Source: Acanthosepion lycidas (Eukaryota; Mollusca; Cephalopoda; Sepiida; Sepiidae). From it: 64,000 bases of DNA. The translations under genes were made by a program, and so were the position numbers. How positions within the stretch are numbered: the first letter of the stretch is position 1; the number at the start of each line of letters is the position of its first letter. Where the stretch lies: the NCBI GenBank assembly GCA_963932145.1, contig OZ010587.1, positions 109,202,199 to 109,266,198 of the forward strand. The letters run 5' to 3'. The notes beneath the pieces were generated by a model, which saw only the letters and a program-made list of their open reading frames with translations, was not told the DNA's origin and made no database searches. This document shows positions 38,401-53,400 of the stretch, one piece after another.

Positions 38401-41400
38401 ATGTCTTTCGTATTTCCCATCGCCGGGCCATTTAGCCGTTCCTTTTATTCAATGATGTTAACACCAAATTAAGGAGAAACGGATGAAGTTTGAATGATAT
38501 TATTTTGAAGTGAAAATAAATATTTTTTTCATAAAAAAAGGGGATATTTCTCAGAAAATTGGGTATAATTTCTTAATGCTAACTGCTGAGTGACATTTTC
38601 CACAGCCAAATCGAAGATTAATTACCAGGGAATAATTCCATGTGCAAACAATAGCCGTCAGGATCCTATAACATCACCCAAAAAGGTCCAGAAGTTTACT
38701 GATTGATCAAAAACTTGTTATGCATAATTGTTTTTCATGGTCAGTTTCCATTATTTCATTTTCTTGTTGTCTTTTTCGGACAGCCAAGTCATCAAGGATT
38801 CAGGAAAACGGTTTGGCACAGGTTTGCTTTAAGAACTTTACATTCTATGAGGTGTTTAAAATGTTACTGATGAATACGATTTTATGCTGAATATTTCGTT
38901 TACGCGCCATGTTGGATTTTCCTATATGACAAAAAATAAGCGTTTTAAACAGCTGTGTTAAACAAGATGATGTGTTTTTGTCATGTCCTTTCAGGATGCT
39001 GGCAATCATCACACACCACAGATTGCTTTTCTTTATTATCTGCAAATTGCCATCTCTTATTAGGAATGATAGGGAAAAGTGTTGGTAATGTTTCAAGTAG
39101 ATATGTGTGTGTGTGTGTGTGTGTGTGCATTTCAACTCACCTTCTTAGGCAGTACCTGCTGGGAGGCATTCTGCAGAATAGTAATCACATGACTTTTGAT
39201 GAGTGTTAGAGCACGGGATAGACACTGTTTGAACCGAGCCAAATAAACTTGAGATTCTTTGTAACGTGGCTGAGAAAATAAAATTGAAATACAAAATTTT
39301 TATAAATCTTTGTGAAGAAGATACAGAATGATTGAGTAATAAGAAACAAGATTAAAATTGGCAATGATAAACGACAACAGAGATTCACAGCAAACCTCAC
39401 AGATTATAAAAAAAACATGACAATTTCAGGAGTATTCAAAAACATAAAGATAGCTTGCATCTATATTAAGTTTATGAAAGGAATATATCTGATTAAAAAA
39501 AACTTTCAGGTAATTCAGTCAAAGATGTAACAGGCAATCTACTGAGAGAACTTAATGTTGTTGTTGTTGCATCTGTCACTCAGTCACTCAAGTCCTGTAG
39601 ACTCCTTGTGGAGTATAAAGCCATAACCTCAACATGCTAGTCAATGCTACTGTGATATTCATAGAGTATTTTTATGGGATGGAGTTTCTAGCCCCCATGT
39701 CCACTGTTTTTTTTTAAATTCAAAAGTGTGCTTCTCTTAGAATGGTTGCCACCCAAAGCTGAAGAGCCCAGTCTGCCTTACTATTTAATACATAACTGGG
39801 AATGTTGTTATATACAATAGTATAAGTGTTGAATTTATAGTAATATTTTGAAAACCATAGAGAAATTAATTTCAGTGTTTACTGAAAAGACAATATAAAA
39901 TGTAATGAAAGACAAACTTACGTTGCTGGCAATGTACAAAATACATTCATCAAGCCGAGCCAACATGGGAACAAAGGAATCATTTGTTACAGAAAAAGCA
40001 GGAGAACCAAGTTTCTGAAAAAAAAAAAAATCAACAGATATTATTTACATGTAAAAATTCATGCCAAACAAGAAAGTATGTGCTGGGTGATTTGGGAAGT
40101 AAAATTTTTATATCATTATTTCATTTTATTTTTTATCTGTGATATTTCATCTTTAGACTTTCTTTACTTGATTCTAGCATGATAAAATTTTAACCAGATT
40201 TTCATAAAATATTAATGATGCAAATATATAAAATATCTCATTTCATCACTGATGTTCAATTGTCTGAACTGAAATCTTGTATTACATGAAAAAAAAGTAT
40301 TTTAATTATAAATTCATCTCCAGATGCAGATTGATAATATGGATTTCAGGTAATATATGCCACTTCATTAATTTTGAGTTTTAATTTTAGAAAGTAGAGA
40401 ATCGTGAAATTATATCCAGCTATTTTAAATAACTGTTTGTGTGGCCTTGATGTAGCATAGCAAACACTGAGAGTGAAGCTTAAGGTGTATGTGTGAACAG
40501 ACATTCTCTTATAGGGTTACTCAGTTGGTAGTGAGATGTCATTGAGTGAACTTGTGTACTATGTGACCATCACATTTACAATGTCCAGATCCTTCATATC
40601 TCCTGAAGGGTTTTTTTTAACAAAACACATCCCATCACCCAGGTCTGTCAGCTAACAGCACTACAATACAAATTGGAGCAGCTGATGGCAGTCACAAAAA
40701 ACAACTTTGCAGACTATATTGAAAAGAGATGCTGGGATAAATATCTGAGGTCTCAATGCAGTGGTTCTCAAATTTTTTCTCTGAGCCACATTTTTGGAAG
40801 GAAAATTTGCTCATGCCTCACCAAATTTTATGTGATAAAAAGTACATTTAAAAATAAAAAAACAGTGGGCTGAAGGGAGATAACTGCGGATTCGAAGTCA
40901 GAACATTATCATTGATAACTCTCTCCTCCAATTTGTAGACCCTAGTTACTATATTCTTAATACTTGATATAATGCAAAAATATCACAATGATCAGTAATT
41001 ATTTATAACTATTTATACTGGAACTCATGCATGCAATTACAAGTTATCCATAATAATATTTTAAATTTTGAAATCATTTATTTTTGGCAGATTAATTTTT
41101 TTTAAACTGTTTCTAAATCTTTGATTGTCTTTAAATCATTCTGCCTCACCTAATATCCTCTTCCTATGAGGTGTGCCATATCTTTTGGGAATCACTGTCT
41201 TAATGAGTGTTTTGAAGGGGACTAAGGTGTGATTGACCTAAAATAGGCACTGTTTTTATTTTGTTAATATTAATTGGCTGGATAATTTCCGGACGGTCTT
41301 CCTCTGTATCCATCCTAGACAACTGTTAATGATTTTTTATAAAATTGTCATCTACTAAGCTTAACCAAGTATGACACAAAAACAAAAGGAGAGGAGATTA

Positions 41401-44400
41401 TGTAATATCAATCTTCCAAGTGAGAAATACATGTTTGTCATTCAGAAAAGTCTATCAAAAAAGCAACTATTGCTTTTTTTTATAGTTATCTGAATGGATT
41501 TAGTTACAATATTTTAAAAATATTTCCTTTTTATATCTTTCCTTTTCCAAGAAAGAATATTCAATCAATGTAGAATATAAAAATCTCTCATCTGTTATTC
41601 CAATGCAAAAAATAAGTTCACATTTAATTCTGTGAATACTGCAATTAGAGACTCTTAATACTACTGTATATTTCCACAGAGAAGGCAAAACTTTAGATAA
41701 GATAAGGTAAAAAAAAATATAGCAAATTTTCATGAATTTATCCTGTACCTGTAGTATAAGATGACTGTTTATTGATTATATAAAGATGATGATATTGGAA
41801 ATGTTATTTATTGTATCTTTAGAAATTCAAAATAACAAAACTGATGATTTTTTTATCATGTTTTCACTACGCACATACGTTTCATCACTTGATCTCTTGC
41901 AAAGACTGAGTCTTCTTCTCCCTCCTTTTCTTTTCCTATAACTAAACAGTTACAAACAACCTGCTGTACTAATGACCATTTACTTATACTTCATAGTTTT
42001 ATAATATCCTAAAAGTTTTAAATGCAACTACCATAAAATGATTTTTATTTGAAAAATAAAGGTTGTATGTAATCGTAAATTGTGTTATTATTTAACACCA
42101 AAATGATAATGAATTTTTAATGAGAAGTGAATATTATTATGTTATCCTAAATGTTATTAGTGCCATAATTAACACTATCAAGATGATTATTGAAAGTTTA
42201 GCAAAAGATAAATGTTGCTGTAAACACAATCATAACTCAATGTTTACATTTTCTCAGCTGAGTTTGCATAGATACAAATTGTTTTCCTTGATATGGAATT
42301 ATTCTTTGAATAGGCAATTTATTATGAAGTTATGCCAGTAATATATTAGGTAGAAATGGTTTTATTACTTTTATTATCAGTTTATTTGATAATGTGACTC
42401 TTTTCATGTACGTTATTGGTTATAGCAAGTGATTGAAGTTAGCCTACTGACAAACATCACTCAGAATTTAAGGTTTCTTTTTTAGAATTGTAGGACAAGA
42501 CGACTCCCAATTTGTAAGGGTCATTTTTGGGATTTAAAGGTCATCTTGCATGTGGAAATATATGGTAATTGGATGGTAAAAAGGAAAACAAAATGTAACT
42601 ACATAACTGTTGTAGCATGCCTATGGATGATAATGGGTATGTCCCCATCCACGTAAATACTGTATGTTGGTCTGCAGTTGGAGATTCATTGTGGAATTCA
42701 CTTGACTTGCTTCTAGCAATTGACTACTTCTTCTATGTGTCACTGGTGAATCTTATATGTGTTGTTCTTGTGCTAAGTATTATTGTTCATTACCAACCTT
42801 CGTTTGATTATTCTATTCAGTAACCTTCCTTAGGTTACAACAATAACAAAAAAGACTATGACATAAGGTGGAAGAAAAACATAAAAAATTAAATATTATA
42901 AAAGACCGCCAACAAAATCATGTAAAAATGCACTGAGAATTTTTTAACAATTTTTCTACTCACACTTGAAATCCTTTCCAATTCATTGAAATATGAAAGT
43001 TTGTTGCTGATATTTTCAGCTGTATTCATCAAACTTGACTGAAATTAAAAAAAAAATATTTAATAAAAAAACTGAAATAAATTTAATCTTTACAATTTTT
43101 AAAGTTTTCTTATTAATGTTACTGAAATCAAAACTGCTTAGAAAGAACTAAATACATAGATTGATGAATTAATATTTTAATCTGGAGAAATTAAATGGAG
43201 AATGATTTTCTTTTTTTTATTTGGGAAATGTTAAGTAAATAAAATAAATATTTATTGGCAATTTCTCCTGATTTCTATATAAAAAAGGATTCCATTTTCA
43301 TGTTATAGCTCTATTAGAATTTTGATTCTAACATGCTGTATAAATCAGCAATTATCTCCTTCTCAGCTTTTTTGTAGCATGTGCAAAATTCTTTTTTAAA
43401 TCCATTATTAAAATCAAATGAATGCTATCCATTGCTAAAGAACTAAATCTATTCTAAAGATGAAATTTTTTTCATTTTAAAAAGTAAAAATATTTTCTTC
43501 TCTCATGTAATAATTCATCCACTTTAACTAAGGGTTAAAATTTAAACATCTCAGCACACTGACCATGAGCTTACTATTTTCTCTTACAGACTCCAACCCC
43601 CAATTAAAAAAAAATAAATTAAATATCTTACTTGTTTAGCCAGAAGATGTTCACATGCTTCATGAAGGGCATTAGTCTTGAATGATACCAAATTATATTG
43701 TTCCTGTAAGTTGTTCAGATAAGTAATTGCATCAGTAACCTCTTGCAACACATCTTGGCACTGCTTTTTATAGTCTTCCAGTTCCAAAATATAATTCCTG
43801 GAATTCAGAAAAAAATTATACAATCCAATTCAAAAAATAAAATTCTGAAAACTACTATTGTTTCCCTCTGACATGTACAAGAAATTTCAAAATCATCCAT
43901 ATTATTATCAACAATCATATCACTATAACATTGAAATTATTGTCATGTAAATTCACAGAATAAAACACATTAGGTTTGTGTCTGGTAAAATGTTCAGGGT
44001 TAGAATTTTCTGAACTTTTAAATTTTTAACTTTTTTCATTTAAATACAATCAACAACGAAATTATTTGTACATCTATCAATTTTGAATATTTTTATCCAT
44101 ATCTCAGAATCTAATGCTGTATGATACCAGTTTTTTTTATATGCTAATAAGCACAAAAAAAGGGAATATAAAACTCAATTTTCAGAACAATAGGTCAAAT
44201 AAACAATCAATTTAAATCAATATTTTCTATCGTATGAATAATTTTTTCTTTTCCTATTTTGCATAATTTGCCTGTCAAATCAATGCAAGATTGCCACCAC
44301 AGATAATTTTGTTGTTGACTGTAAATACAAACTATAATATCCAATATATAAATCTTCAAATAAACTTAATAAAAACACTGATCCATTTGCTCAATGCAAG

Positions 44401-47400
44401 ATTGCCACCACAGATCTTCAATTTATAAAAAAGCACAATGAAGTGATATGTAATAAAACAAAATCTGTCTGCAACATGAAATAATATGAAAAAAAAACAA
44501 ACTGTATAACTCTATTTTATCAGTTCTTTATATTTTCTGACTTAGAAATGTTTTCTCATTCATTAATGACTAAATCCCAAAATCTCATCCAAAAAGGTGT
44601 TCACTTTTGATCCTTTACACTTTCTTCTTTTTAGTTTTATGTAAATGCATAAAATGTAAACAAATATACATAAGTACATCAATAAGTCTGTAGCATAATG
44701 AGAGTTTGATTTGGTTGATTTGGTTGATTTGATTGATTTGATTGATTTGGTTGATTTGATTGATTTGATTGATTTGGTTGATTTGATTGATTTGGTTGAT
44801 TTGATTGATTTGGTTGATTTGATTGATTTGGTTGATTTGATTGATTTGGTTGATTTTCATGGTATATCGACCTCTTCAAGGTTATTTAATGCCAAATTCT
44901 TTAGTTTTGAGAAGCAATAGATAACTAGACATAGGTTTTGTTTGTAAAAGAGTCAAAAAGGAAGATATAAATGTAATAAACATGTGACCCCTTTGTGTGG
45001 GAGGGTTTACTTCTTTGCACTGTATATTCTTGACCTCAACCTTGTGGGCTTAATGATGAAAAGTGCATTTATTTTACGTGAATAATTTTCAACATAATCT
45101 CATTTGTTGTGAATGAAATTGACCCAACATTTTTCTACATAGGGAAGCTTTTAAAACAAAATTCAGCTAATAGCTACATGTCAAGAGTCAAACTAATGGA
45201 TCTACTCACATATGTACCTGTACATCTACATGCATACAGCCATCATAGTAGTCATCAAAGTCCTTCTGAAGTTGCCCATGCATAAATGTTATATTCGAAT
45301 TAGACCACAAAATGTTCCTACTAATACTAATTGCTGGCAAAAAGGTGACACATGTAACATTTCATCTTTCAGACACAGAGGTCTACCAAATGTTCTATAA
45401 ACATACCCTTATGTGATATCAGTTGTCTTTTATTTAACAAATATCTTCATATACAATGATTAAACAGAAACAAAAACTAAACAATACCCCATTTTATCAT
45501 ATTTTGTCTTTTTTTTTCTGAAACGAAAAAAATTGTTTCCAAAGTTGTTAACTTAAAAACCTACCTGTATGGCACCTCTTCTTCTTTGGAGATGTTTTCT
45601 TCAATTTCAGCAAACCAGGAAAAGAACTAATTGAAAATAAATATTCATATAAGATAAATAAAAATGAAATTTACTGGTTTAATATGTATATATTGCTAAA
45701 GGGGCAAATTGGTACCTAATTTTTTACCTAAAGGGAGTAATAAGCATCTGGAACAAACATTCAAAAGGAACATAACTAACAGCAATACTGACACCAATTT
45801 ATGTCCCCCGTGTTATTTGCATTGACCCCCCCTTTAGGTGAAAGCGTCACGTACCATTGTACCAATTGCCCTTTGTGAATTTGCATTAGCTTCCTCTTGG
45901 CAAAAGTGTCATCTACCAATTGTTTTATTTGTATTGGACACTCTATTATCATTTCAAGCTATAATCTACCATATATTTCTGCATATAAGGTGACCTTTAA
46001 ATCTTAAAATTTACCCCTGAAAATAGGGGGTCATCTAATACAACAGCTACAAAAAGCTAACCTTAACTCCTGTTGGTATCAGTACTAGTAAATAGGCTAG
46101 TATGCTTGTAACATGGATTGTGTTAGGCTAACAACTGCCTCAATATGGTAACTACTGATGTAAATATTTCTAATTGAAACAATTCACATTATAATGCTGT
46201 ACTACAGTTATAAATGTAATAAAACTACTTTTACTTCTTGATTTCACATTAAAATGTAATATTCAAGAGACGATTACACAACAATTTGCAAAAGTTCCAC
46301 TGAGCAACATGCACAAGTACACATTGTTACGAATACAGATGGAGCTTATCAATATCGAGTTATGTCCTTTGGTATGAGGAACTCACAAGCTACGTTCGTA
46401 CGTCTAATGAATAGATGTTTGTCCAACATTCCAGGAGTTGATGCATATATCGATGATGTTGTAATTCACAGTGACACGGAGAGTGAGCATCTGGATACGA
46501 TACGGAAGGTCTTTGAAAGATTAAAAGAGGCAAAGTTGACAGTAAATCTTGGCAAGAGTAAATTTTGTAGTGCCAAAGTGAAATATCTAGGACATGTGAT
46601 AGGGCAAGGAAGGATTAAACCAATAGAGGCAAAGACTGCAGCCATTGCAAACTTTCCTCATTCCACTAATAGCCGAAGTCTAAGAAGGTTCTTAGGGATG
46701 GCTAATTACTATAGGCGGTATTGTAGGAATTTGGCCGAAATCGCTACACCACTAACAAACTTGTTAGGAAAGGGGCATAAGTTTGTGTGGACCACGGAAT
46801 GTGAGGTCGCATTGGAAACCATTAAAATCAAATCCAGTGTTAAAGGCCCCAGATTTCAACAAGCCATTTCAGATGCATGTAGTTGGCAGCGATGTGGGAA
46901 TCGGAGCTGTATTAATGCAAGAAGATGAAGATAAAGAGCTACACCCAGGAAGCTTCTATTCAAAGAAATTGAATAAGTTCCAGAAGTCCTATTCAACAAT
47001 AGAAAAAGAAGCCTTAGCGTTAATATTAGCTGTTCTCCATTTTGAGGTTTATTTAACCAATTCTCTTTCTCCTACAGTTGTATATACTGATCATAATCCA
47101 TTAACGTTTATAGATTGCATGAGAAACAAAAACCGAAGATTACAAAGTTGGAGTCTTATATTGCAGGAGTTCAATCTTCAAATAAAGCATATTGCTGGAA
47201 CAGCAAATAAAGTAGCGGATACCTTGTCGAGATATTGAAAAACGAGTGCAGATGTTAACCATAATTTGGGAAGGATTAAATAAAGGAAGGTATATCTTAA
47301 TGGAACTGAGAAAATATAAAATATGTATGTTTTGATGGAGCTGAAAACTGAAAGAAAAAAAAATGCATATGTTTTAATAATATTGAGTGTGTATGTTATT

Positions 47401-50400
47401 AAAACTGGAAGAAAAAAAATGTGTGTATATTTTGACAAAGCTGTAAATTTTTTTTTGTTCTTGTGTATATTTGAAAAAAAAATGTATAATAATATAAGGA
47501 GTGTGTATATATTGATATTGTAATCAGAAAAAAAAGGGAAGACGACCCATTGTTTGTTCAGATAATGTTGGGATATATCGTTGGCCATGGGTGTCGCACT
47601 TGAGGATAACGGGTCCATCATAGAAGACACCTGCTGGTTACGACCTGAAAATGATGCACGACACATAAACCTGGCTGAACTAGACGTCACTCTGAAGGGG
47701 GTTAACCTGGTACTCCAATGGCAAGCAACAGTGCTACACATCGTCACGGACTCAGCATGCACTCAACATTGGATATCAGATGCACTTAGCGGAAGAGCAC
47801 GACTGACCACCAAGGCATCGAGCGAAATGTTGATACGAAGGCGGCTCACCACGCTGATTGAAACTATCAAAAAGTACAACCTGTCTGTGGATGTAGTGTT
47901 AGTTAAATCGGCAGTCAACAAAGCAGATGCATTGACTCGTGTTCCGCAACGTTGGTTGGCTGCTGCTCGGAAAGAGTCTGAACCTCTGCAGCTGCCATGT
48001 ATGGCTTCTGCGCTCAGTATGGACCTCGAGCGGATCATGAGCATACATGAACAGTGTGGGCATCGCGGGATTAAACAGACGCTCTACTTCTCGAAGATGG
48101 TTGACACAGCAGTCAAAAAGACGGATGTTAGGACAGTAGTGCAGAGGTGCAAGGTGTGCCAGTCAATTGACCTGGGACCGGTGCAATGGCAAAAAGGAAA
48201 TTTGAGTACTACCCATGTTTGGAACAGGCTGGGGATAGATGTTACGCATGTTGGCAGCCAGCACTATTTGACTATATTTGACTATGGACCTTCTCGCTTC
48301 GCCATTTGGCGAATACTGCACTGGCAGGACACTGCCAGCATAATACATCAATTGGAGTCCATCTTTTACGACCGGGGGCCACCTGCAGAAATATTGACAG
48401 ATAATGTTGCAGCGTTTTTTTCAGAGCAATTCTCGCAGTTCTTAAAGAAGTGGGGTGTGCGGCTTTGGTTCCGGTGCACCTACGTGCCGGTGGGAAACGG
48501 CATAGTAGAAAGGAGCCACCGGTCTATAAAAGTGATTGCAGCCAGGAAGCAGTGTTCGATCCCTGAAGCAGTCTATTGGTATAATGCGTCGCCTAAAGAC
48601 GGTGTTTCGCCTACAACAGCACCGGCTAACATGGTGCATGCCTATCACTTACGGCTGCGAGGCATTGACATCGCAATGGCTCCGAGCGACGCGCAAGCTA
48701 AATACAGATTTGGTGACGTAGTGTGGGTTAAGACCCCGCACAGCAAGTATACGGACAAGTCAGTGCAGGTTGATGGCGTGCCTCGTCTTGTGGCCAGTTG
48801 TAGGGTTAAAACCGTCATCAGATGATGAAATTGACTCTGAAGATGGTGCGCAAGTGGTGTATTTAAAGTCGGATCCACTGAGTTTTACGTCAAACATCAG
48901 TACTCTACCTGCGGATGTCAACGTGGCCAGCTGTCCGGAGGCGGATGGTAGCTCAACGGATGAGAGTTCATCCGAGAATGAGGACCCTGTCATCCTGCTC
49001 AGAAGGAGTGCCCAGCAGAAGAAGCCTGCCCCAAGTTGCACGGTGTGCGATCATGACAGTGAGACACGGGATGAATCTGGAAATCTGCCACCTCGGAGCA
49101 AACGAGTTCACGCATGTGTGGTTATCCCAATATGTCAAGTGTGCAAGTTGTATATATGCGGACGCAGTCATCAGACAGACACGAACATCTCTCGAACTGA
49201 GAAGCTTTGTGATCTTAAGATCAGTGGGGCGTGTAATAAGTTGGTTGGTCAACTTGAAACCCCCAAAGCGAGTGGAGGTGGGCATGCGTGGGAACTGTGA
49301 TTGGTAGCTGGCTTGTTGGTGTTTTGCATAGGTGAGTTACCAAGCTCTATGTAAAGGGCTAGAATGAGAAGGAGGGCAGTTTTCAGTCTCAGAAGTGGAG
49401 ACTGTGTCCGTCACTACGACAGCAGGAGAGAAAGAGACAAAATCATTTATATTTTCGTGACACATTCCAACACACACAGAAGACACAAGGAAATTTGTAC
49501 ACTGAGAATACAGCCTGTGTTTGAAGGGAGAGAAGGAGAAAGTATATATCTCTGTTGTAGCCGGACCGTGTTTGAAGTTGAACTGTGTAGAGAAAAAGAA
49601 AGAAAGAAAAGATAAAACCAGAGAGAGGAAGAAAGTATATATATATCTGTTGCAGCCGGACAGTGTTTGAAATTGAATTTGTGCAAAGAAAAAGAAAGAA
49701 AGAAAAGAGGAAACATGAGAGAGAAAAGAAAGGACAATGAGTAAGAGAGAGAACTGAATATAAAGATAAGTAACTATATATTTAGGACCCGTGTTAGAGA
49801 GATACACATGCATTCATAAATATTATGTTCTCACAAACACCTTTCCACATGTCAAAATAGTAATATATAAATCCTATCCCATCTCTTTTTTTGGGGGTTA
49901 TGCGTTGATTTCTGCATTCGTAGTTATTCATACTTATTTTTTTTTATCCGTTCAGGTTCAGTCAAATCCACTTGGATTTGGTAATATTTTGGTATCCCAA
50001 CATAAGTCTTGAGGTTTTGGTCGTCGGATGCTTTACTCATGCTTATATTTTTCTTTTATTGTAATATCTTGTGTATATGTATATATTAAAATTCTTATAC
50101 CAAAATTTATTACGCCTTATCGTTCATCCTTGAATTGTGGATCAGTATTTGTGTTGAAACCGAAGCGAACCTGGGAAAAGACTACTGTTTGATTATCCCA
50201 ATTGAACAGTGTTCTTTAAAATATTTTTGTTTACTAATTGTCCATTTGTCATGGTCTGGGAGAGATAGCCCGTATCTCTCCATAGACGTGATAATGTATA
50301 TATCTCCTGGTCGGCGTATGATTGCATTATAAATTATTCGTCGAGTAGGGCATATGACAACATAAATCTTTCGCTCTTGATTTATAGAGCTATGATTGCA

Positions 50401-53400
50401 TTCACACAAATCATTATTTCTCATAGTAGTGATAATAACAACATTCATGGTAACATAAAATCTATTTTTCTAATTAAAATTCATTATTATTGTGGTGTTA
50501 AATAACAAAAATATTAATATAACATGCAAACTTTATTTTTCAATAACAACATTATACAGTATTTTGGGGGTAGGGGGTGTTAAGCAACAAAATATTTAAG
50601 ATGCTATAAAATCATTATTTCTCATTACAGAATAAAAAACAGAAGAACCATATATATGATTAAAACCTTTCAAAATTACTATGATTATATATCTGATGCA
50701 AAGAGCTCATCATAAACATTGTCATTTACAGTTTTGTCATATGGGTTCCAGTTGGTCATCTTATACTATCATGAAAATTTATCTAGATTTTGGGTCTCAT
50801 CTTATCTATAGGTCACCTTACACATAGAAATGTACAATATTTCGGTGAAATGTCAGATGGGAAGCTTGACATTAAGTTTATCCTAGAGTTCAATGAATCA
50901 GTTTCTGTTGTCAAGTGAGTATAAAAGTTGAGCTGGTGTGTGACTCGTGTGGGGGGGCATGAAAGTCAAAGTTTTCCCTCTTCGACTTTTTGGTGGCGAG
51001 TTTGTTACATATATACAGTTGAGCAAAGAGAATAAAGCAAATGCAAACTGGATAAAGAAGCCCTGTTCACCATCTTTGCAACAGACTCCTTCACAGTATA
51101 TGAACAGCTTGTGCCACAGAGTTTATGTCCAGGCAAAACAGTCAATGTGTACTTGGAAGTTGGTGGTACTTTTAGTGGGGGTCATGGATCATAGCTTGGC
51201 ATGTTTGTGTCCAGAGTGAATATTATTCTGATGTTATGTAGACTGCAGATCTGAATCTTTTCTGATATGACCTTGACATGAAGGAGACAGATTGAAGGTG
51301 CAGGCATAGAGTTATTTGTTCTTCACAGTGACTACTGCTCCTAAGTGTCATCTGTGTACCCATGAATTCCTATAAGGGATCAGTGTCACTTCTATTTCTT
51401 CCAGCCTAAGCATGAAATTGGGGAAATGGGTTTCTCTCTACTTCAATTTAAGAACCTAGTCTCTATCTATAAAAGGCAGGATGTGTGTGTGTGTGTGTAA
51501 CGAATACACGGCCACAATTTTCGATGGATTTGCACCAAAATTTACATGTACATGCTCCAAGTTAGCAGGAAGGCCAAGACTGACTTTGCATTTCCCAACT
51601 CCCATCGATAGTGGAAATAATTGATTTTTTCATGCTTCTACGGCAGTTTTCATGTAGTTTGTGGCCATTTTGTACTGGCCAGAGTGAGAGCCAATAGCTG
51701 GTTGCCACGAATAGGCAGGAAGATTCTATTGGCCAGCGTGAGAGCCAACAGCTGACTGACATGAATGTTAACTAACATGGTAGCATGCAAAAAAAATCGA
51801 TAGCTGCATTCATCACAAGTGGGAAAAATAAATTGGCTCATTCGCTTGTTTAAACTCAACGTTGATTCTGATTCCGCAGAACTGGGTTGGATGTAAAAAA
51901 GTATTTGTTGTTAACATTCTTTTTTCATTTGGTTTTTCCAGTTACGAGTCCTTTTTTTAAAGCTGATCATTTTGTGTTCATTTTGTTTAGTTCTTTTTTC
52001 GTAACAGATTTAATGTTTAGTATAGAGCTTAGAAAAAATTTGCAGTGTGAGATAGGCAAGAAGTAAGGCATATAGCAACATCAGCACGGCAAATGGCACT
52101 CCTTTAAAGGCAAGGAAGGGCAAAAATATTTTAAGTCAAGTGATAGTGATTGCTGTATGAGTCGTATGATTTTTGAATCAAGCACAGGCAACGCTGGGTC
52201 ATGCTGCTAGTACAAAATATTAAGGAAAAGACCATCATCTTAGCCGACAAGCAGGCAAAAGTGGTATGTACATATCTATTATATTCAAATTTATTGTGAT
52301 TTCTATCTTTGTGTTTTATTTATGTATTCTCTGTTTGTTCCCTTGTTTAGTGCTGTTGAAAGACAGTAAACAAAACATCAATAAAAGGAAGTCAGTCTTT
52401 GTTTTGTGACTAACGTAGACCAACAGATCCCTTCTTCTTCAACCCTTCTGTTTTTGCCTTCAGAAACTGATGTTATATTTGCAGGGTAATTGTATCAGTC
52501 AATCCCTTTCTTTATACTACATGGATGGCGGGAATTAAAGTTAAGGTACTGCCCAGTTTGCGATATACAGATGTCTTCATTATTGTTTTCTTATTTCATT
52601 ATGAAGTTGACCAAAATTTTACTGAGAGCACATGGCCTATCAGTCCAACTTCAAAGTGGGGCTAGAGTATGATGGTGTCATATTTGTTAACTTTAGTGAT
52701 GTGGTTCCTAAAGCCATGTTTGATTATGTATGGAAGGAAAAGCAAAATCACTAAACCCTGTGGAATGAAGTGAAACTACTAAAAGGAGAACAACACTGGA
52801 CAGTCAGATGTCTGAAAGATTCAGCACCTATACTAGGCTATGAGAACCTCCTAAGTAGGCCTAGCATAAAAATAAATACATTATGGGAGCCATTGATAAA
52901 TAGAGAGGAATGACAGCAAGGCTTCAACAGTGATAATAAAGGAAAAACCAAGGTGAATGCAGTCAAGCATAGCAATTGTGAATTCAATCACTGGGTTGGG
53001 CAGTACAGACAAAGCAAGCAATAACTGAGCAGTAAAGAACTGGGCAAGATATCTCAAGACATGGACAGCAGAATGCAAACACTCAACCACTGTAGATTAA
53101 ATAAAGGGTTCAATTCAAAATTATCTGAAAGTTACCCAGAGCAATAATGGCCAAAACATTGTGATAATAACAAAGATGAAGACATTAGTCTGAGTGTAAA
53201 TAATGTAAATTAACTGGCTTTGTTTTTTTATCCAGAAACTAGTAGACTAACCCTGTATAGTCAAGATTTTTATTAAAAATAATAAAAATGAAAAAAATGC
53301 ACTTTTTGAAATCAACCCAGATTTTAAAGTAAAAATTTAAAGACATATATAGGTTCTTTGCTTCTACAACTTCAAGGCAATTACAAAAAAACTCTTGTAA

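Noticed and set aside
40673..40873. 66-codon plus-strand frame
   Set aside because: Crosses the left end of the hAT-like MITE and has no recognisable domain.
44615..44879. Frames of repeated Asn-Gln-Ile
   Set aside because: Produced by translation of an expanded SINE-tail simple repeat; similar open frames occur on the opposite strand.
47178..47762. 194-codon minus-strand frame
   Set aside because: Antisense to the RT-RNase H end and integrase start; composition is low-complexity Phe/Ile/Tyr and no domain is seen.
49337..49813. 158-codon minus-strand frame, hydrophobic
   Set aside because: Antisense of an A/G-rich tandem duplication; the Phe/Ser/Leu bias explains the apparent membrane character.
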